Shown piece by piece: positions 1-9,600 of a stretch of 64,000 bases of DNA. The notes below the pieces were generated by a model that was not told the origin of the DNA, ran no database searches, and saw only the letters and a list, made by a program, of their open reading frames with translations. This DNA comes from Bacillus mojavensis RO-H-1 = KCTC 3706. Lineage in GTDB: Bacteria; Bacillota; Bacilli; Bacillales; Bacillaceae. Every line of letters starts with the position of its first letter. The first letter of the stretch is position 1. The translations under genes and the position numbers were made by a program. The stretch lies in assembly GCF_000245335.1 (NCBI RefSeq), contig NZ_JH600294.1:124001-188000 (forward strand). The letters are read 5' to 3'.

Positions 1-682
1 CACGTTCAAACAGATGCACGGCATGCCCGTGGTGATCTGCAAGAATTTGAATTTCAATGTGGCGGGCGTGTTCAATCACCTTTTCTATATACATGGATCC
101 GTCTCCGAAAAAATCTGCTGCGCGCTTTTTGTTTCCTTCATACGCCTTTATCAATGCTTCTTCGTTAGGAACGAGCTGCATTCCGATGCCGCCTCCCCCT
201 GCTGAAGCTTTCAGCATAACGGGGTAGCCGATTTCACTCGCGGCGAGGCAGGCTGCCTGAATGTCTCCAAGGGATTCGGAAACGCCGGGCACTACAGGAA
301 CACCTGCCTCCTTCATTGCCTTTCTTGCTTCAATTTTACTTCCCATTTTGGCAATGACAGCTGGTGAAGGGCCGATAAACACAATGTTTTCTTCTTTGCA
401 GCGTTGCGCAAAACGGCTGTTTTCTGACAATAATCCATATCCCGGATGGATGGCGTCGGCATTTGCTTTTTTCGCTGCCTCTATGATTCTCTCAATATTT
501 AAATAGCTCTCACTGACTCTCGATTTTCCGATATAATAAGCCTCTGTTGCTGCTTTTGTATGGAGCGCATCTCTGTCTGCTTCAGAATATACGGCTGCTG
601 TTTTGATCCCAAGGCGGCTGCACGTACGAATGATTCTCATTGCGATTTCTCCCCGATTGGCAATCAGCACTTTTGTAAACAA
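1..682 (-). CDS. yngHA: Biotin carboxylase subunit, N-terminal part (cut by window edge)
   Basis: ATP-dependent carboxylation of biotin on a carrier protein, the first half-reaction of acyl-CoA carboxylases; in B. subtilis this paralogue of AccC belongs to the yngE-J group linked to leucine/branched acyl-CoA breakdown (known context). The reverse strand reads without a stop from 682 to the edge, about 227 codons. Seen: the start of the biotin carboxylase fold (VLIANRGEIAMRIIRTC), the HPGYGLLSEN motif and the glycine-rich ATP-grasp loop KASAGGGG. The start is a TTG at 680-682, chosen because GAGGGG lies about 9 bases upstream and no in-frame ATG precedes the conserved N-terminus. It begins 16 bases after the yngI stop, so the two are probably cotranscribed. 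The C-terminal part is outside the window. Confidence 0.9.
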   Translation of the reverse strand, partial: MFTKVLIANRGEIAMRIIRTCSRLGIKTAAVYSEADRDALHTKAATEAYYIGKSRVSESYLNIERIIEAAKKANADAIHPGYGLLSENSRFAQRCKEENIVFIGPSPAVIAKMGSKIEARKAMKEAGVPVVPGVSESLGDIQAACLAASEIGYPVMLKASAGGGGIGMQLVPNEEALIKAYEGNKKRAADFFGDGSMYIEKVIEHARHIEIQILADHHGHAVHLFER

Positions 683-698
683 ATGAATTCACCCCTCA

Positions 699-2345
699 TT
701 AACTTGATGGTAAGTGAAACAGCTGAATCGTTTTTTCACGCAACTTATATTTTTGAATTTTGCCTGAGGCTGTCATAGGATACTCGTCTGTAAAGATGAA
801 ATAGCGCGGAATTTTGTGGCGGGCGATTTTCCCTTTGCAATAGGCTTTCAGCTCTTCGGGTGAAGCTGTTTTCCCCTCTTTCAGCTTAATCCAGGCAGCA
901 GCCTCCTCCCCATATTTTTCGTCAGGCACACCAACTACCTGTACATCTAAAATATTTGGATGACGGTATAAAAATTCTTCTATTTCTCTCGGATAAATGT
1001 TTTCACCGCCTCTGATGAGCATGTCTTTTAATCTCCCGGTCACGCGGCAGTATCCGTCCTCATCCATAACAGCGAGATCACCGGTAAATAGCCATCCGTC
1101 TGGGTTAATTGCCTTTTGGGTAGCATCTTTGTCTTTATAATAGCCCTTCATGACATGATAGCCACGGGTGCAAAGCTCTCCCTGTACACCTCTTTGAACC
1201 TCCTGAAACGTGCCGGGCTCCACAATTTTCACTTCGACCTCAGGCAAGGCTCGGCCGGTTGTTTCCACTCTTCTTTGGAAGGAATCATTAGCTCTTGTTT
1301 GTGTAATCACCGGCGAAGCTTCCGTTTGTCCGTAAGCGATTGTGATGTCTGTCATGCCCATTTTTTCAATGACAGCTTTCATCACTTCGCTTGGACAGGA
1401 TGATCCGGCCATGATGCCTGTTCGCAACGATGACAGATCATAAGAATCAAAATTCTGATGATGAAGCTCCGCGATAAACATGGTCGGTACGCCGTGTAGC
1501 GCTGTGCATTTCTCGTTTTCAACCGTTTTAAGGACTGTGGCAGGTTCAAATTCTACAACAGGTACCATAGCTGCACCAACGGACACACATGCCAAAACGC
1601 CAAGCACGCAGCCGAAGCAATGGAAAAACGGAACCGGGATGCACATGCGGTCAGATGAGGTTAATTTCATACATTCAGCGATATTTACGGCGTTGTTGAT
1701 GACATTAAAATGAGTCAGCATCACTCCTTTAGGAAATCCTGTCGTTCCTGACGTGTATTGCATGTTAATCACGTCATTTTTTTCAAGGCTGTTCATTCTT
1801 GCTTCCAGCTCGACATCTGTCACTGTTTGTGCCAGCATCTCTGTATCGTCCCAATGATACATACCTGGTAAACGTTTTTCACCGATATAAATCAGTGTTT
1901 TTAAACACGGATAGCGTTCTGATTGCAGCTGCCCTGGCTCTGCATCCTTCAGCTCAGGAATTAAGCTGTTGAGGATCCCTGTATAAGAAGTGCCGCGATA
2001 GGAATCCATGACGATAAGCGCATCCGCATCTGATTGTCTCAGCAAGTAATCAAGCTCTTGGGCTTGGTAATTCGTATTCACGGTAACGAGCACGGCTCCG
2101 ATTTTTGCGGTGGCGAATTGAACAGCAAGCCATTCCGGTATATTCGAAGCCCATATGGCCACGTGGTCTCCCTTTCCAATCCCCATCCCCATTAGCCCTT
2201 TAGCGGTTTGACGGCACAGCCTGTTGAATTGCGCGTACGTGTAGCGGAGATTCCGGTCGGGATAGACAACCGCTTCTTGATCAGGATAGGCTGCTGCCGT
2301 TTGTTCCAGCAGCCTGCCGATTGTGCAATGGATGAGTTCGGCCAT
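699..2345 (-). CDS. yngI: Acyl-CoA synthetase (AMP-forming), YngI family
   Basis: Predicted cytosolic ligase that activates a carboxylic or fatty acid to its acyl-CoA through an acyl-adenylate. 548 residues, normal for the family. Seen: the P-loop-like A3 motif YTSGTTGFPKG near residue 195, YGQTEASP (A5) near 335, WLFTGDLA (A7), and the C-terminal GRLKDMLIRGGENIYP and SGKIQKYKLRE motifs with the catalytic Lys near residue 530. Start ATG at 2345 is preceded by AAAGGAGG. It sits between yngJ (41 bases upstream) and yngHA (16 bases downstream) in one transcriptional unit. The exact acyl substrate cannot be read from sequence; the neighbours suggest branched short-chain acids. Confidence 0.92.
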   Translation of the reverse strand: MAELIHCTIGRLLEQTAAAYPDQEAVVYPDRNLRYTYAQFNRLCRQTAKGLMGMGIGKGDHVAIWASNIPEWLAVQFATAKIGAVLVTVNTNYQAQELDYLLRQSDADALIVMDSYRGTSYTGILNSLIPELKDAEPGQLQSERYPCLKTLIYIGEKRLPGMYHWDDTEMLAQTVTDVELEARMNSLEKNDVINMQYTSGTTGFPKGVMLTHFNVINNAVNIAECMKLTSSDRMCIPVPFFHCFGCVLGVLACVSVGAAMVPVVEFEPATVLKTVENEKCTALHGVPTMFIAELHHQNFDSYDLSSLRTGIMAGSSCPSEVMKAVIEKMGMTDITIAYGQTEASPVITQTRANDSFQRRVETTGRALPEVEVKIVEPGTFQEVQRGVQGELCTRGYHVMKGYYKDKDATQKAINPDGWLFTGDLAVMDEDGYCRVTGRLKDMLIRGGENIYPREIEEFLYRHPNILDVQVVGVPDEKYGEEAAAWIKLKEGKTASPEELKAYCKGKIARHKIPRYFIFTDEYPMTASGKIQKYKLREKTIQLFHLPSS

Positions 2346-2386
2346 GTTTCGGTCCTCCTTTCACGAGATCAGAAAGCGTTTACATT

Positions 2387-3529
2387 TTATTTCAGAAGCT
2401 GTCTGGCGATCACGATACGCTGAATTTCTGATGTGCCCTCTCCAATTTCCATCAATTTTGCATCCCGCAGCATCCGTTCAACCGCGTATTCCCTCATGTA
2501 GCCGGAACCGCCGTGGATTTGAATTGCTTGGTTGCATGCCCTTGTTGCCATTTCAGAGGCAAACAGCTTGGCATAAGCCGCTTCTTTCGTAAACGGGCGC
2601 TTATGATCTTTCAGCCAGGCCGCTTTTAATACCATTTGCCGGGCCAGATCGATTTCCATCGCCATGTCGGCAAGTTTAAACTGAATGGCCTGAAAGGAAG
2701 AAATCGGCTGTCCGAACTGCTTTCGTTCTTTTGCATAGGCTAAGGATGCGTCTAGTGCCGCTTGGGCAATGCCGACTGCAAGAGCGGCAATTGAAATGCG
2801 TCCGCCATCCAGGGTATGAAGAAACTGTTTAAATCCTTTTGAAGGGTCGCCGAGCAGGTAATTTGCGGGTACACGGACATCCTCTAGCAAAATTTCCGCT
2901 GTATTTGACCCGCGCACACCCATTTTATCGTACGGGCTCGTTATGGTAAGGCCGGGTGTATCAGTCGGAACAATCAATGCGGAGATGATATTATGTCCGC
3001 TCTCATTTTTGCCTGTCACTGCCGTCACAATCACCGTACGTGCGTAGCTGGCATTTGTGATCCAGCATTTTTCGCCGTTCATCACATATTCATCACCATC
3101 TATAACCGCTTTCGTTTGCGTGCCTCCTGCATCAGAGCCGGCATTTGGTTCTGTCAGACCGAATGATCCGAGTGCTTTGCCGGAAGCTAGAGGAATCAAA
3201 TGCTCCCGTTTTTGTTCTTCTGTCCCGAAGTAGTATAGAGGGCTTGCACCGAGTGAAACTGCAGCTGCATAGCTTAATCCTGTACTGCCGCATGCTTTGC
3301 CGATTTCTTCAACAGCTAAGGCATAGGAAATCGTATCTCCGCCTGAGCCTCCATATTCCTCAGGAAAGGGGATGCCCATCAGCCCGAGATCACCCATTTT
3401 TTGAAACGTTTGTATCGGGAATTCACCCGTTTGATCCACATGTTCTGCGTGAGGAGCAATTTCTCTCTTTGCAAAATCCTTTACCATTTCACGTACCATT
3501 TGCTGTTCTTTTGTCAGCTCAAAATTCAC
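2387..3529 (-). CDS. yngJ: Acyl-CoA dehydrogenase, YngJ
   Basis: FAD-dependent alpha,beta-dehydrogenation of an acyl-CoA, passing electrons to ETF. 380 residues from the GTG at 3529; a longer reading from 3559 (MLQRCEGG...) is rejected because GAAGGAGG ends 6-8 bases before this GTG, so that extension would translate the ribosome-binding site itself. Seen: N-terminal helical domain (LTKEQQMVREMVKDFAKREIA), the FGLTEPNAGSD and WITNASYA flavin/substrate signatures, and the C-terminal IQIHGGSGY ... EIGEGTSEIQR block. The Glu in GEGT corresponds to the catalytic base of short/medium-chain type dehydrogenases. First gene of the yngJ-yngI-yngHA run; the orthologous operon is known to be made in the mother cell under SigE, which I did not verify at the promoter here. 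Confidence 0.92.
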   Translation of the reverse strand: MNFELTKEQQMVREMVKDFAKREIAPHAEHVDQTGEFPIQTFQKMGDLGLMGIPFPEEYGGSGGDTISYALAVEEIGKACGSTGLSYAAAVSLGASPLYYFGTEEQKREHLIPLASGKALGSFGLTEPNAGSDAGGTQTKAVIDGDEYVMNGEKCWITNASYARTVIVTAVTGKNESGHNIISALIVPTDTPGLTITSPYDKMGVRGSNTAEILLEDVRVPANYLLGDPSKGFKQFLHTLDGGRISIAALAVGIAQAALDASLAYAKERKQFGQPISSFQAIQFKLADMAMEIDLARQMVLKAAWLKDHKRPFTKEAAYAKLFASEMATRACNQAIQIHGGSGYMREYAVERMLRDAKLMEIGEGTSEIQRIVIARQLLK

Positions 3530-3580
3530 TTGGTTTCCTCCTTCACATCTTTGTAACATCCTATTAAGTGAATTCAGTAA

Positions 3581-3766
3581 TCATTCCCTGACAAAAGAAG
3601 TCTGAAAATTAAAACGGAACCACTTTCTATATGACAGCAGCAATGGAATGAACAAATATATGGCGTAAGCACATACCATCCATATTGCAAACGCAATCTC
3701 TTGCCCTTCAGAAAGTGCCGGGAGGATGAAGGCATGGTTCCAAAGGAAAAACGTATCAATAAACAA
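3581..3766 (-). CDS. Possible 61-residue membrane protein or remnant
   Basis: I do not recognise this reading frame. From a TTG at 3766 it encodes about 61 residues, strongly hydrophobic between residues 20 and 50 (AFAIWMVCAYAIYLFIPLLL) and ending in a basic/aromatic tail, so it could form one or two membrane segments. No convincing ribosome-binding site precedes the TTG (only a GGGGG run) and a stop lies just upstream in frame. It fills the gap between the acetyltransferase pseudogene and yngJ on the same strand. It may be the end of a decayed membrane-protein gene, or chance. Confidence 0.25.
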   Translation of the reverse strand: MFIDTFFLWNHAFILPALSEGQEIAFAIWMVCAYAIYLFIPLLLSYRKWFRFNFQTSFVRE

Positions 3767-3812
3767 GCTGCTGCCCCCATTTTTCTCGTTTCATACATCT
3801 AAACCTGCAGAT

Positions 3813-4378
3813 TCAGATGTATTCCTCCTTGAGAATGCTATATATTTCTAAGTCGACAACTCCTTTGCCGGCCCAATAAGAAGCCTGTCTAATTAAGCCT
3901 TCTCTCATAAAGTTATTTTTCAAGAGGACTTTTTTGACGCTTCACTTGCAGGCATAACCTCTGCTTGAATTCGGTTTACGTTGACTTTATTAAATAAAAA
4001 AGTGACCAGCATTTGGACGGCTTCAGTTGCAATGCCTTTACGCCAATAATCTTTTCCTAGAAAGTATCCTATGGTTATCATGTTTACTTTTTGGTCAAGT
4101 TCCATTGCTTCAATGATCCCAACCAATGCAGTCCCTTGATACTTCTCGAAAATCCCCCATTTAATTTTGCTTTTTTTCTGATAATCTCTCTAAAAATGGT
4201 TAATCATTTTATGTATTGTCTTTATGTGATGTTTCGGAATGATGCCGCAGTATTCAAATACTTTGTCATTGTTATAGATTGAAAATACAGCTTGTAAGTG
4301 AGTCTCTTCGATCTTTTTTAATACTAAATGCTCGGATTCCAATACAGGGAAATCGGTAAAAATCATTTCCAAATTCAT
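3813..4378 (-). pseudogene. GNAT acetyltransferase, inactivated by a nonsense codon and a frameshift
   Basis: A GNAT N-acetyltransferase (RimJ/RimL-like) of about 188 residues can be followed from ATG 4378 (SD GGAGGAAAG) to TGA 3813-3815, but not in one open frame. After residue 62 (MINHF) an in-frame TAG appears at 4187-4189, after which the same frame continues with normal family sequence (WGIFEKYQG, then LVGIIEAMEL). It runs through the acetyl-CoA-binding core YFLGKDYWRKGIATEAV. Near 3930 one A is missing from an A-run; adding it restores ASKKVLLKNNFMREGLIRQ and the rest of the C-terminus to the stop. Seen directly: one nonsense and one -1 shift. Inferred: dead gene, unless both are sequence errors. 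Substrate unknown. Confidence 0.8.
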
Positions 4379-4465
4379 GTTCTTTCCTCCATTTGTATTT
4401 CTTTTATTTGTTTCTCTTAGTCCTTCAGCACCGGCCATACGTTTCCTGTCTATTCATGAAAAATG

Positions 4466-4497
4466 GAATATAAAGAGACGGCTAGTAAATAGCCGTC
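4466..4497 (-). terminator. Rho-independent terminator after yngK
   Basis: Perfect 8-bp stem GACGGCTA / TAGCCGTC with a 5-base loop directly after the yngK stop, followed on the minus strand by a T-rich stretch (TCTTTATATT). It separates yngK from the acetyltransferase pseudogene. Confidence 0.75.
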
Positions 4498-4504
4498 CTA
4501 AGGG

Positions 4505-6040
4505 CTATTGATTTATTTTTCTTTTCGAGGCCTTACTTTCGTTGTGAAGCCGATCTGCTGACGTGACATAATACGTATAGGTTTTATTTGGTTTTGCCGT
4601 GTCATCCAGGAAGGTTTGCTTGTCGTTTGTTTTTCTTGCGGTGGCCAGTAATGCTTGCTTTTGTTTTCCTTCAGATCTGTATATCGCATAATAGGCTGTT
4701 TCCTTTGTTTTTCGATTTGATGGGTGGTCTTGTATGTGCAGGAGATTTCCGTTATCGTCTGAGGTTACTTTGGTCAGTTTCGGTTTTTTTGGCGCTTTGC
4801 TGTCGAGCCAAGGCATTTCGGGTACCAGTGCGGGCTTACTGTACAGGTCGGTTATGAGTCTGTCTTTGATGCCGAGCGGATTTTTATTGAGGTCTTTAAG
4901 GCTGAAATGCATGCTTCCTTTTACCAGCTCCAGCTGACGGTTGAGGTTGATTTGTCGGGCGTATTCTTCAGGATCGGACCATGGCGGGTCAAAATTGTTA
5001 TTGATTTTATAAGCTGCCTGCCCGATGTATAAATGAACGGGTCTGTTTTTGACTTCGTTGCTCCACCAATCAGCCAGCACGTCATAAGCGGCTGCGTTGA
5101 AGCCGATGCTCCAGTAAATTTGCGGGGCGATATAGTCGATGTCGCCTTGCTGGATCCAATGTCTCGTATCTGCATAAAGATCATCATAATTTCTGACGCC
5201 TGCTTTGGTATTTGATCCGGTTGGGTCGTCTTCTATGTTTCTCCATACACCGAATGGGCTGATGCCGAATTTAACATATGGTTTTTCAGCTTTGATTGTT
5301 TGATTGATTTGGCTGACAAGCTGGTTTACATTGTCTCTTCGCCAGTCATCAATATCGGGAAATGTGTCTTTCCCGTATTGTTCGTACTGTTCTGAATCAG
5401 GGAATTCCTGTCCGGCTATTTTATAAGGGTAAAAATAATCATCCATATGAACGGCATCAATATCATAGTGCTTTACGACTTCTTCTATGCCCTCGACGAT
5501 AAAATCCCTCGCTTCAGGAATGCCGGGATTATAATAAAGCTGCTTTCCGTAAGCAGCGACCCAGTCAGGATGCTTTCTTGCCGGGTGATCCTCAGACAAT
5601 TTATTGAGATCTGTATGGTTCATCGTAATGCGGTAAGGATTAACCCAAGCGTGAAATTCAAGATTTCGTTTATGGGCTTCTTCAATCATAAAAGCGAGCG
5701 GATCATAACCTGGGTCTTTTCCTTGAACACCAGTCAAATATTCAGACCAAGGCCCGTAAGCGGACGGATAAAAGGCATCGGCCGTCGGCTTAATTTGAAC
5801 AATGACGGCATTCATTCCCATTGACTGAACGTCATCCAGCAGGCTGAGATACTCCTGTTTTTGCGCTTCAATCGACAGCCCTTTTTTTGATGGCCAATCA
5901 AGGTTTAATACGGATGCAATCCATACGGCTCTCAGTTCCCTGTCCGTTTGTGCTTTGGCCAGATATGGAACGGTTATGATCAACGTTCCGATGAGCAAGC
6001 TGACAAGAATACGTACGATCGGCTTTTGACAACCCTTCAT
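4505..6040 (-). CDS. yngK: Secreted glycoside-hydrolase-like protein YngK (DUF187/GHL10)
   Basis: Predicted exported glycosidase-like protein of 511 residues. Seen: an N-terminal signal peptide (basic start, hydrophobic core LVSLLIGTLIITVPYLAKAQ, cut near residue 31). This leads into a TIM-barrel-type domain with RAVWIASVLNLDWPS, a WVNPYR motif, the acidic pair HMDDYFYPY near residue 200, GISPFGVWRN, and YIAPQIYW near residue 310. The C-terminal 90 residues (after KPKLTKV) look like a fibronectin-III-type beta module, with TYTYYVTSADRLHNES. DUF187 proteins are related to glycosidases acting on bacterial polysaccharide, but no substrate is established here. Its own terminator follows; yngL lies upstream on the same strand behind a terminator, so yngK is probably monocistronic. 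Confidence 0.9.
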   Translation of the reverse strand: MKGCQKPIVRILVSLLIGTLIITVPYLAKAQTDRELRAVWIASVLNLDWPSKKGLSIEAQKQEYLSLLDDVQSMGMNAVIVQIKPTADAFYPSAYGPWSEYLTGVQGKDPGYDPLAFMIEEAHKRNLEFHAWVNPYRITMNHTDLNKLSEDHPARKHPDWVAAYGKQLYYNPGIPEARDFIVEGIEEVVKHYDIDAVHMDDYFYPYKIAGQEFPDSEQYEQYGKDTFPDIDDWRRDNVNQLVSQINQTIKAEKPYVKFGISPFGVWRNIEDDPTGSNTKAGVRNYDDLYADTRHWIQQGDIDYIAPQIYWSIGFNAAAYDVLADWWSNEVKNRPVHLYIGQAAYKINNNFDPPWSDPEEYARQINLNRQLELVKGSMHFSLKDLNKNPLGIKDRLITDLYSKPALVPEMPWLDSKAPKKPKLTKVTSDDNGNLLHIQDHPSNRKTKETAYYAIYRSEGKQKQALLATARKTNDKQTFLDDTAKPNKTYTYYVTSADRLHNESKASKRKINQ

Positions 6041-6153
6041 TGTATTTCGTCTCCCCCATTACATCGCTTTCACTATTTCGTTATTACGGTATTCCCGGGC
6101 TGTAAAAGGGTGCTTAATCGATTGAAGAAACCGGAATTATCACCGGGTGAACG

Positions 6154-6195
6154 TAAAAAAGTCCCGAAGCATCTTTATCTGCTTTAGGACTTTTT
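6154..6195 (-). terminator. Terminator of yngL
   Basis: Stem AAAAAGTCC-AAAGC / GCTT-GGACTTTTTT around a 10-base loop, with T-runs on both strands; it begins inside the last codons of yngL. Confidence 0.8.
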
Positions 6196-6576
6196 ATCAT
6201 TTATGAGTATTTGGACACTTTTTAACACGTCAACGAGTTTTACGCCTACGCCGACAGCTGATTCAAGAATGGCCTGTGCGCCTGCGATCGATAATATGAA
6301 AATCACCGGAACAGCGATATCAGGTAAAAAAAGATAGCCCAGCCCAATCAGGATGGCACACCAAACGCCGGCGCACCAGTAGCAATTAAGCATATAGCCA
6401 AAGTTTGAGGCCGGCACGTTTTTTTCATTCACGTGCCCGTTTGCATCAACAGTCCTTTTCTTTTTCATAAAAGGTTTTCGGATGAATTCAGTAATTTTGT
6501 CGAATACAATTAAGTGTGTCAGCCTGTAACTCGCCAGTATCAGCATAAAAAAAGTAAGCCAAGAAAGATGTTCCAT
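6184..6576 (-). CDS. yngL: Small membrane protein YngL (DUF1360)
   Basis: 130-residue protein of unknown function. Seen: an N-terminal hydrophobic stretch (LTFFMLILASYRLTHLIVF), a basic loop (RKPFMKKKRTVD), a CYWCAGVWCA segment and further hydrophobic helices (ILIGLGYLFLPDIAVPVIFILSI), so two to three membrane spans. The pattern ASYRLT...D plus CxWC is typical of DUF1360 proteins, including spore-coat-associated relatives. Start ATG 6576 has a GGAGGCTTG-type SD. It lies just downstream of ppsE on the same strand, but the ppsE terminator separates them. Confidence 0.88.
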   Translation of the reverse strand: MEHLSWLTFFMLILASYRLTHLIVFDKITEFIRKPFMKKKRTVDANGHVNEKNVPASNFGYMLNCYWCAGVWCAILIGLGYLFLPDIAVPVIFILSIAGAQAILESAVGVGVKLVDVLKSVQILINDKKS

Positions 6577-6651
6577 GACAAGCCTCCAAGAAAAAGGATG
6601 TTGTTATCATTCCCCGCATTTTTGCATCCATTCTTATGCGCGACTCTCTTG

Positions 6652-6689
6652 CAAAAAGAAAACCGGACAGAGAATCGCTTCCGTCCGGC
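6652..6689 (-). terminator. Terminator of the pps operon
   Basis: Just past the ppsE stop the minus strand carries CCGGAC...GTCCGG followed by TTTTCTTTTT. This is the only strong terminator I see between ppsA and yngL, so ppsA-E form one operon. Confidence 0.8.
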
Positions 6690-6699
6690 CTGCATTTGT

Positions 6700-9600
6700 T
6701 TAATGCTTGTTTGGTAGCATTTTTTGATCTGACGTAATCTTGTCTAATATATCAAGTATGATGTTTGCATTCTTTTCAGCACATTCACCTTCCAGCATGT
6801 CTTTGTGCGCGCCGTACCCGGTGTATTCGGTATAGCCTTCCTCAGAGGCGTCTTGCCATTTCTGTAATACCATCGGGCCGCTTGTTTCCGACTGAATGCC
6901 AGCTTCAATGAAATGAATGTTTGACTTGATGCGGCCTTCATTTATTAGCTGAGCCCAATAATCCTGATAGCACCTTTTTTTCTGCATCACTGTTTCTCTG
7001 ACTGCTTCCGGCAGGTATGCGGCTGAGTCGTCTTTTTCGGTATCTGCTGTTATAGACTGATCCTTTTTGTAGGCGTCTACGATAATGAAGTCACTGACTT
7101 CTAATCCTTTCTGCTCCATAGCCTGTACGACCTCAAAAGCCAAGTTTCCGCCCGCGGAGTAGCCTAATAGAACGTACGGTCCTTCTGGCTGTATGTCGGT
7201 GATGCGGCTGACGTATTGTTCGATGCGGCTGTCTTCCTCAATAAAATGAAAGCCATACACGGCTGCTTTGTGATTCAGCTGTAATGCCAAGTCTTTGAAA
7301 TAAATTCCGAAGCCTGATATCGGCGGGAAGCAGAACAGGTTTTTTCCGCCTTGCTCGTTCAGTTTGATCACATGCTGTTCGCCAGCCGCTGTCAGCTGAT
7401 TAGAATAAAGCTTTTCCGCAAGCTGGGCGATCGTCGGATTTTCGAATAAGACATCGATCGGTATATCAATATGCTGATGATGTTTAAGCATGTGTATCAC
7501 TTGAAGCGCTTTAAGTGAATGTCCGCCAACAGCAAAGAAATCATCATGTATTCCGATCGTTTTGACACCGAGTACGCTTTTCCAAATTTGCATCAATTCC
7601 TGTTCGACCCAGTTTCTGGGCGGTGTAAGATCCTGACGATTTTCAGACTCGTTTTCAGGAATAGGAAGTGCGCTGCGATTGATTTTTCCGTTTCCAGTAA
7701 GCGGCATACGGTCAACCTGGACCCAGCGCTGCGGAATCATATAGTCAGGAAGCACACGTGCCAATGCAGCGCGAATTTCCTTTTCGTTTCTGCTGTCATC
7801 ACTAACATAATGCGTGTATAACTGCGCCTCTCCGTCTGTTTCCACCAATGTAACTGCTGCTTCACGGACCCCTTCAACTTCTAACAGACGCGCTTCAATT
7901 TCAGCGGGTTCAATCCGTTTTCCGCGAATTTTAATCTGCCTGTCAATCCGGCTGATATATTCTAGATTCCTATCGGGCAGCCACCGCGCCAAATCACCGG
8001 TACGGTATATTCTTTTTCCAGGTATGAAAGGATCAGGAGAAAAAACGGCAGCTGTTACATCATCTCTGTTCAAATAGCCTTTTGCCACCCCGTCACCGCC
8101 GACACATAGCTCTCCGGGAACGCCTATTGGCAAGAGACGTCCTTTTGCATCTAAGATGAAAGCGGTACAATGGCTGATCGGTTTCCCGATCGGGATTGGA
8201 GTCGCATAGTCTCTTTTAATCTCAAAAAAGGTTGAGAACGTCGTGTTTTCCGTTGGTCCATAGATATTATAAAGCGAAAGCTTCGGACACGCGTGTCTGA
8301 CAGCATTTATAAGCTCGGGCGACAGCGCTTCGCCTCCGACATATAGCGTATGAAGCCTGCGGAACATGTCAGCTTGAGCTTGTGCCAGCTGATTAAAAAG
8401 AGCAGTTGTCAAAAACAGCACTGAGATGTTGTTTTCAAGTAAATACGCGCCAAAAAGATCTGGTGTCAGCATTGTTGATTTATCAATGATATGCAGAGTT
8501 GCTCCTTTTAAAAGGGCCCCAAACATTTCAAAGGTGACGGCGTCAAAGCTGATGGATCCTGTCAAGATAAAGCGGTCATTTACAGAAGCTGATGTGTAAT
8601 TGCTGTTGCAAACAAGGGACACGACATTGCGATTGGTGATCATGACGCCTTTAGGCCGGCCTGTCGAACCGGAAGTATACATGATGTACGCGAGATCATC
8701 CGGGCCAGTGACGATTTCCAAAGGTGTCGTATCTTCTTCAATCAGCGCCTCTGCATCTGCAGAAATGAAGGTTCCTGTAAACGCTGTGTTTGGCTCCAGT
8801 CCTTTTTGAACAATCAGCATAGCGGCTTTTGTCTCGTCGAGCATATAGCTGATCCGTTCAGGCGGAAGCTCCGCGTCAAGAGGAAGGTATGTCCCCCCTG
8901 CTTTTAAAACAGCCAGTACACTAATGATGAATTCAGGAGAATGACCAGCCAAAATACCGGCTGTCCCGTTTCGGCGCAGCCCGTTTTCATACAATGTTCT
9001 GGCCAGTGCATCCGATTTTTGATCGAGCTCACGATAAGAGATGGACCTATTTCCGTAAACTAGCGCCGTTTGATCTGGTGTTTTTGCTGTCTGTTCGCGG
9101 AATAGATCTGTCACTGTTTTGTTTTTTGGATACTCCGTCGAAGTGTCGTTATATTGTGTTAACATCTGCTCTTTTTCTTTCGGATCAAGAAAGGAAAAGT
9201 CTGCAACGGGAATGTCAGGGTGATCTGCAGCAACTTGTAACGCTTGTGTAAGCTGTCTTTGGATGCAGGTCATCCAGGCAGCATCATACACGTGCGCATT
9301 ATAGCTGAACTTGATGACGAGTTCATCACCGGGAGCAACGACAAGGTTAAAATTGTACCCTGACTGTTCAGACACGTTTACATTGTCTATTTGCAGAGGG
9401 GAATCAATCCGATCAGCTGAGTCAGCCATTTTTTGCTGTAATGGATAGTTTTCAAAGACAATAATGTGGTCAATCAGTTCCTGTTTTAAGGCGGTGTTTG
9501 CCTGAATATCGAATAAAGGATGGCAGGTAAACGGCTCGGCGTCCAGCATATCTTTTTGACAGCGGGTGAGCAGTTCTGCTAACGTTTCTTCTTTGCCTGT

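Noticed and set aside
3530..3559. N-terminal extension of yngJ beginning MLQRCEGG
   Set aside because: It would translate the SD sequence; the GTG at 3529 fits the family length.
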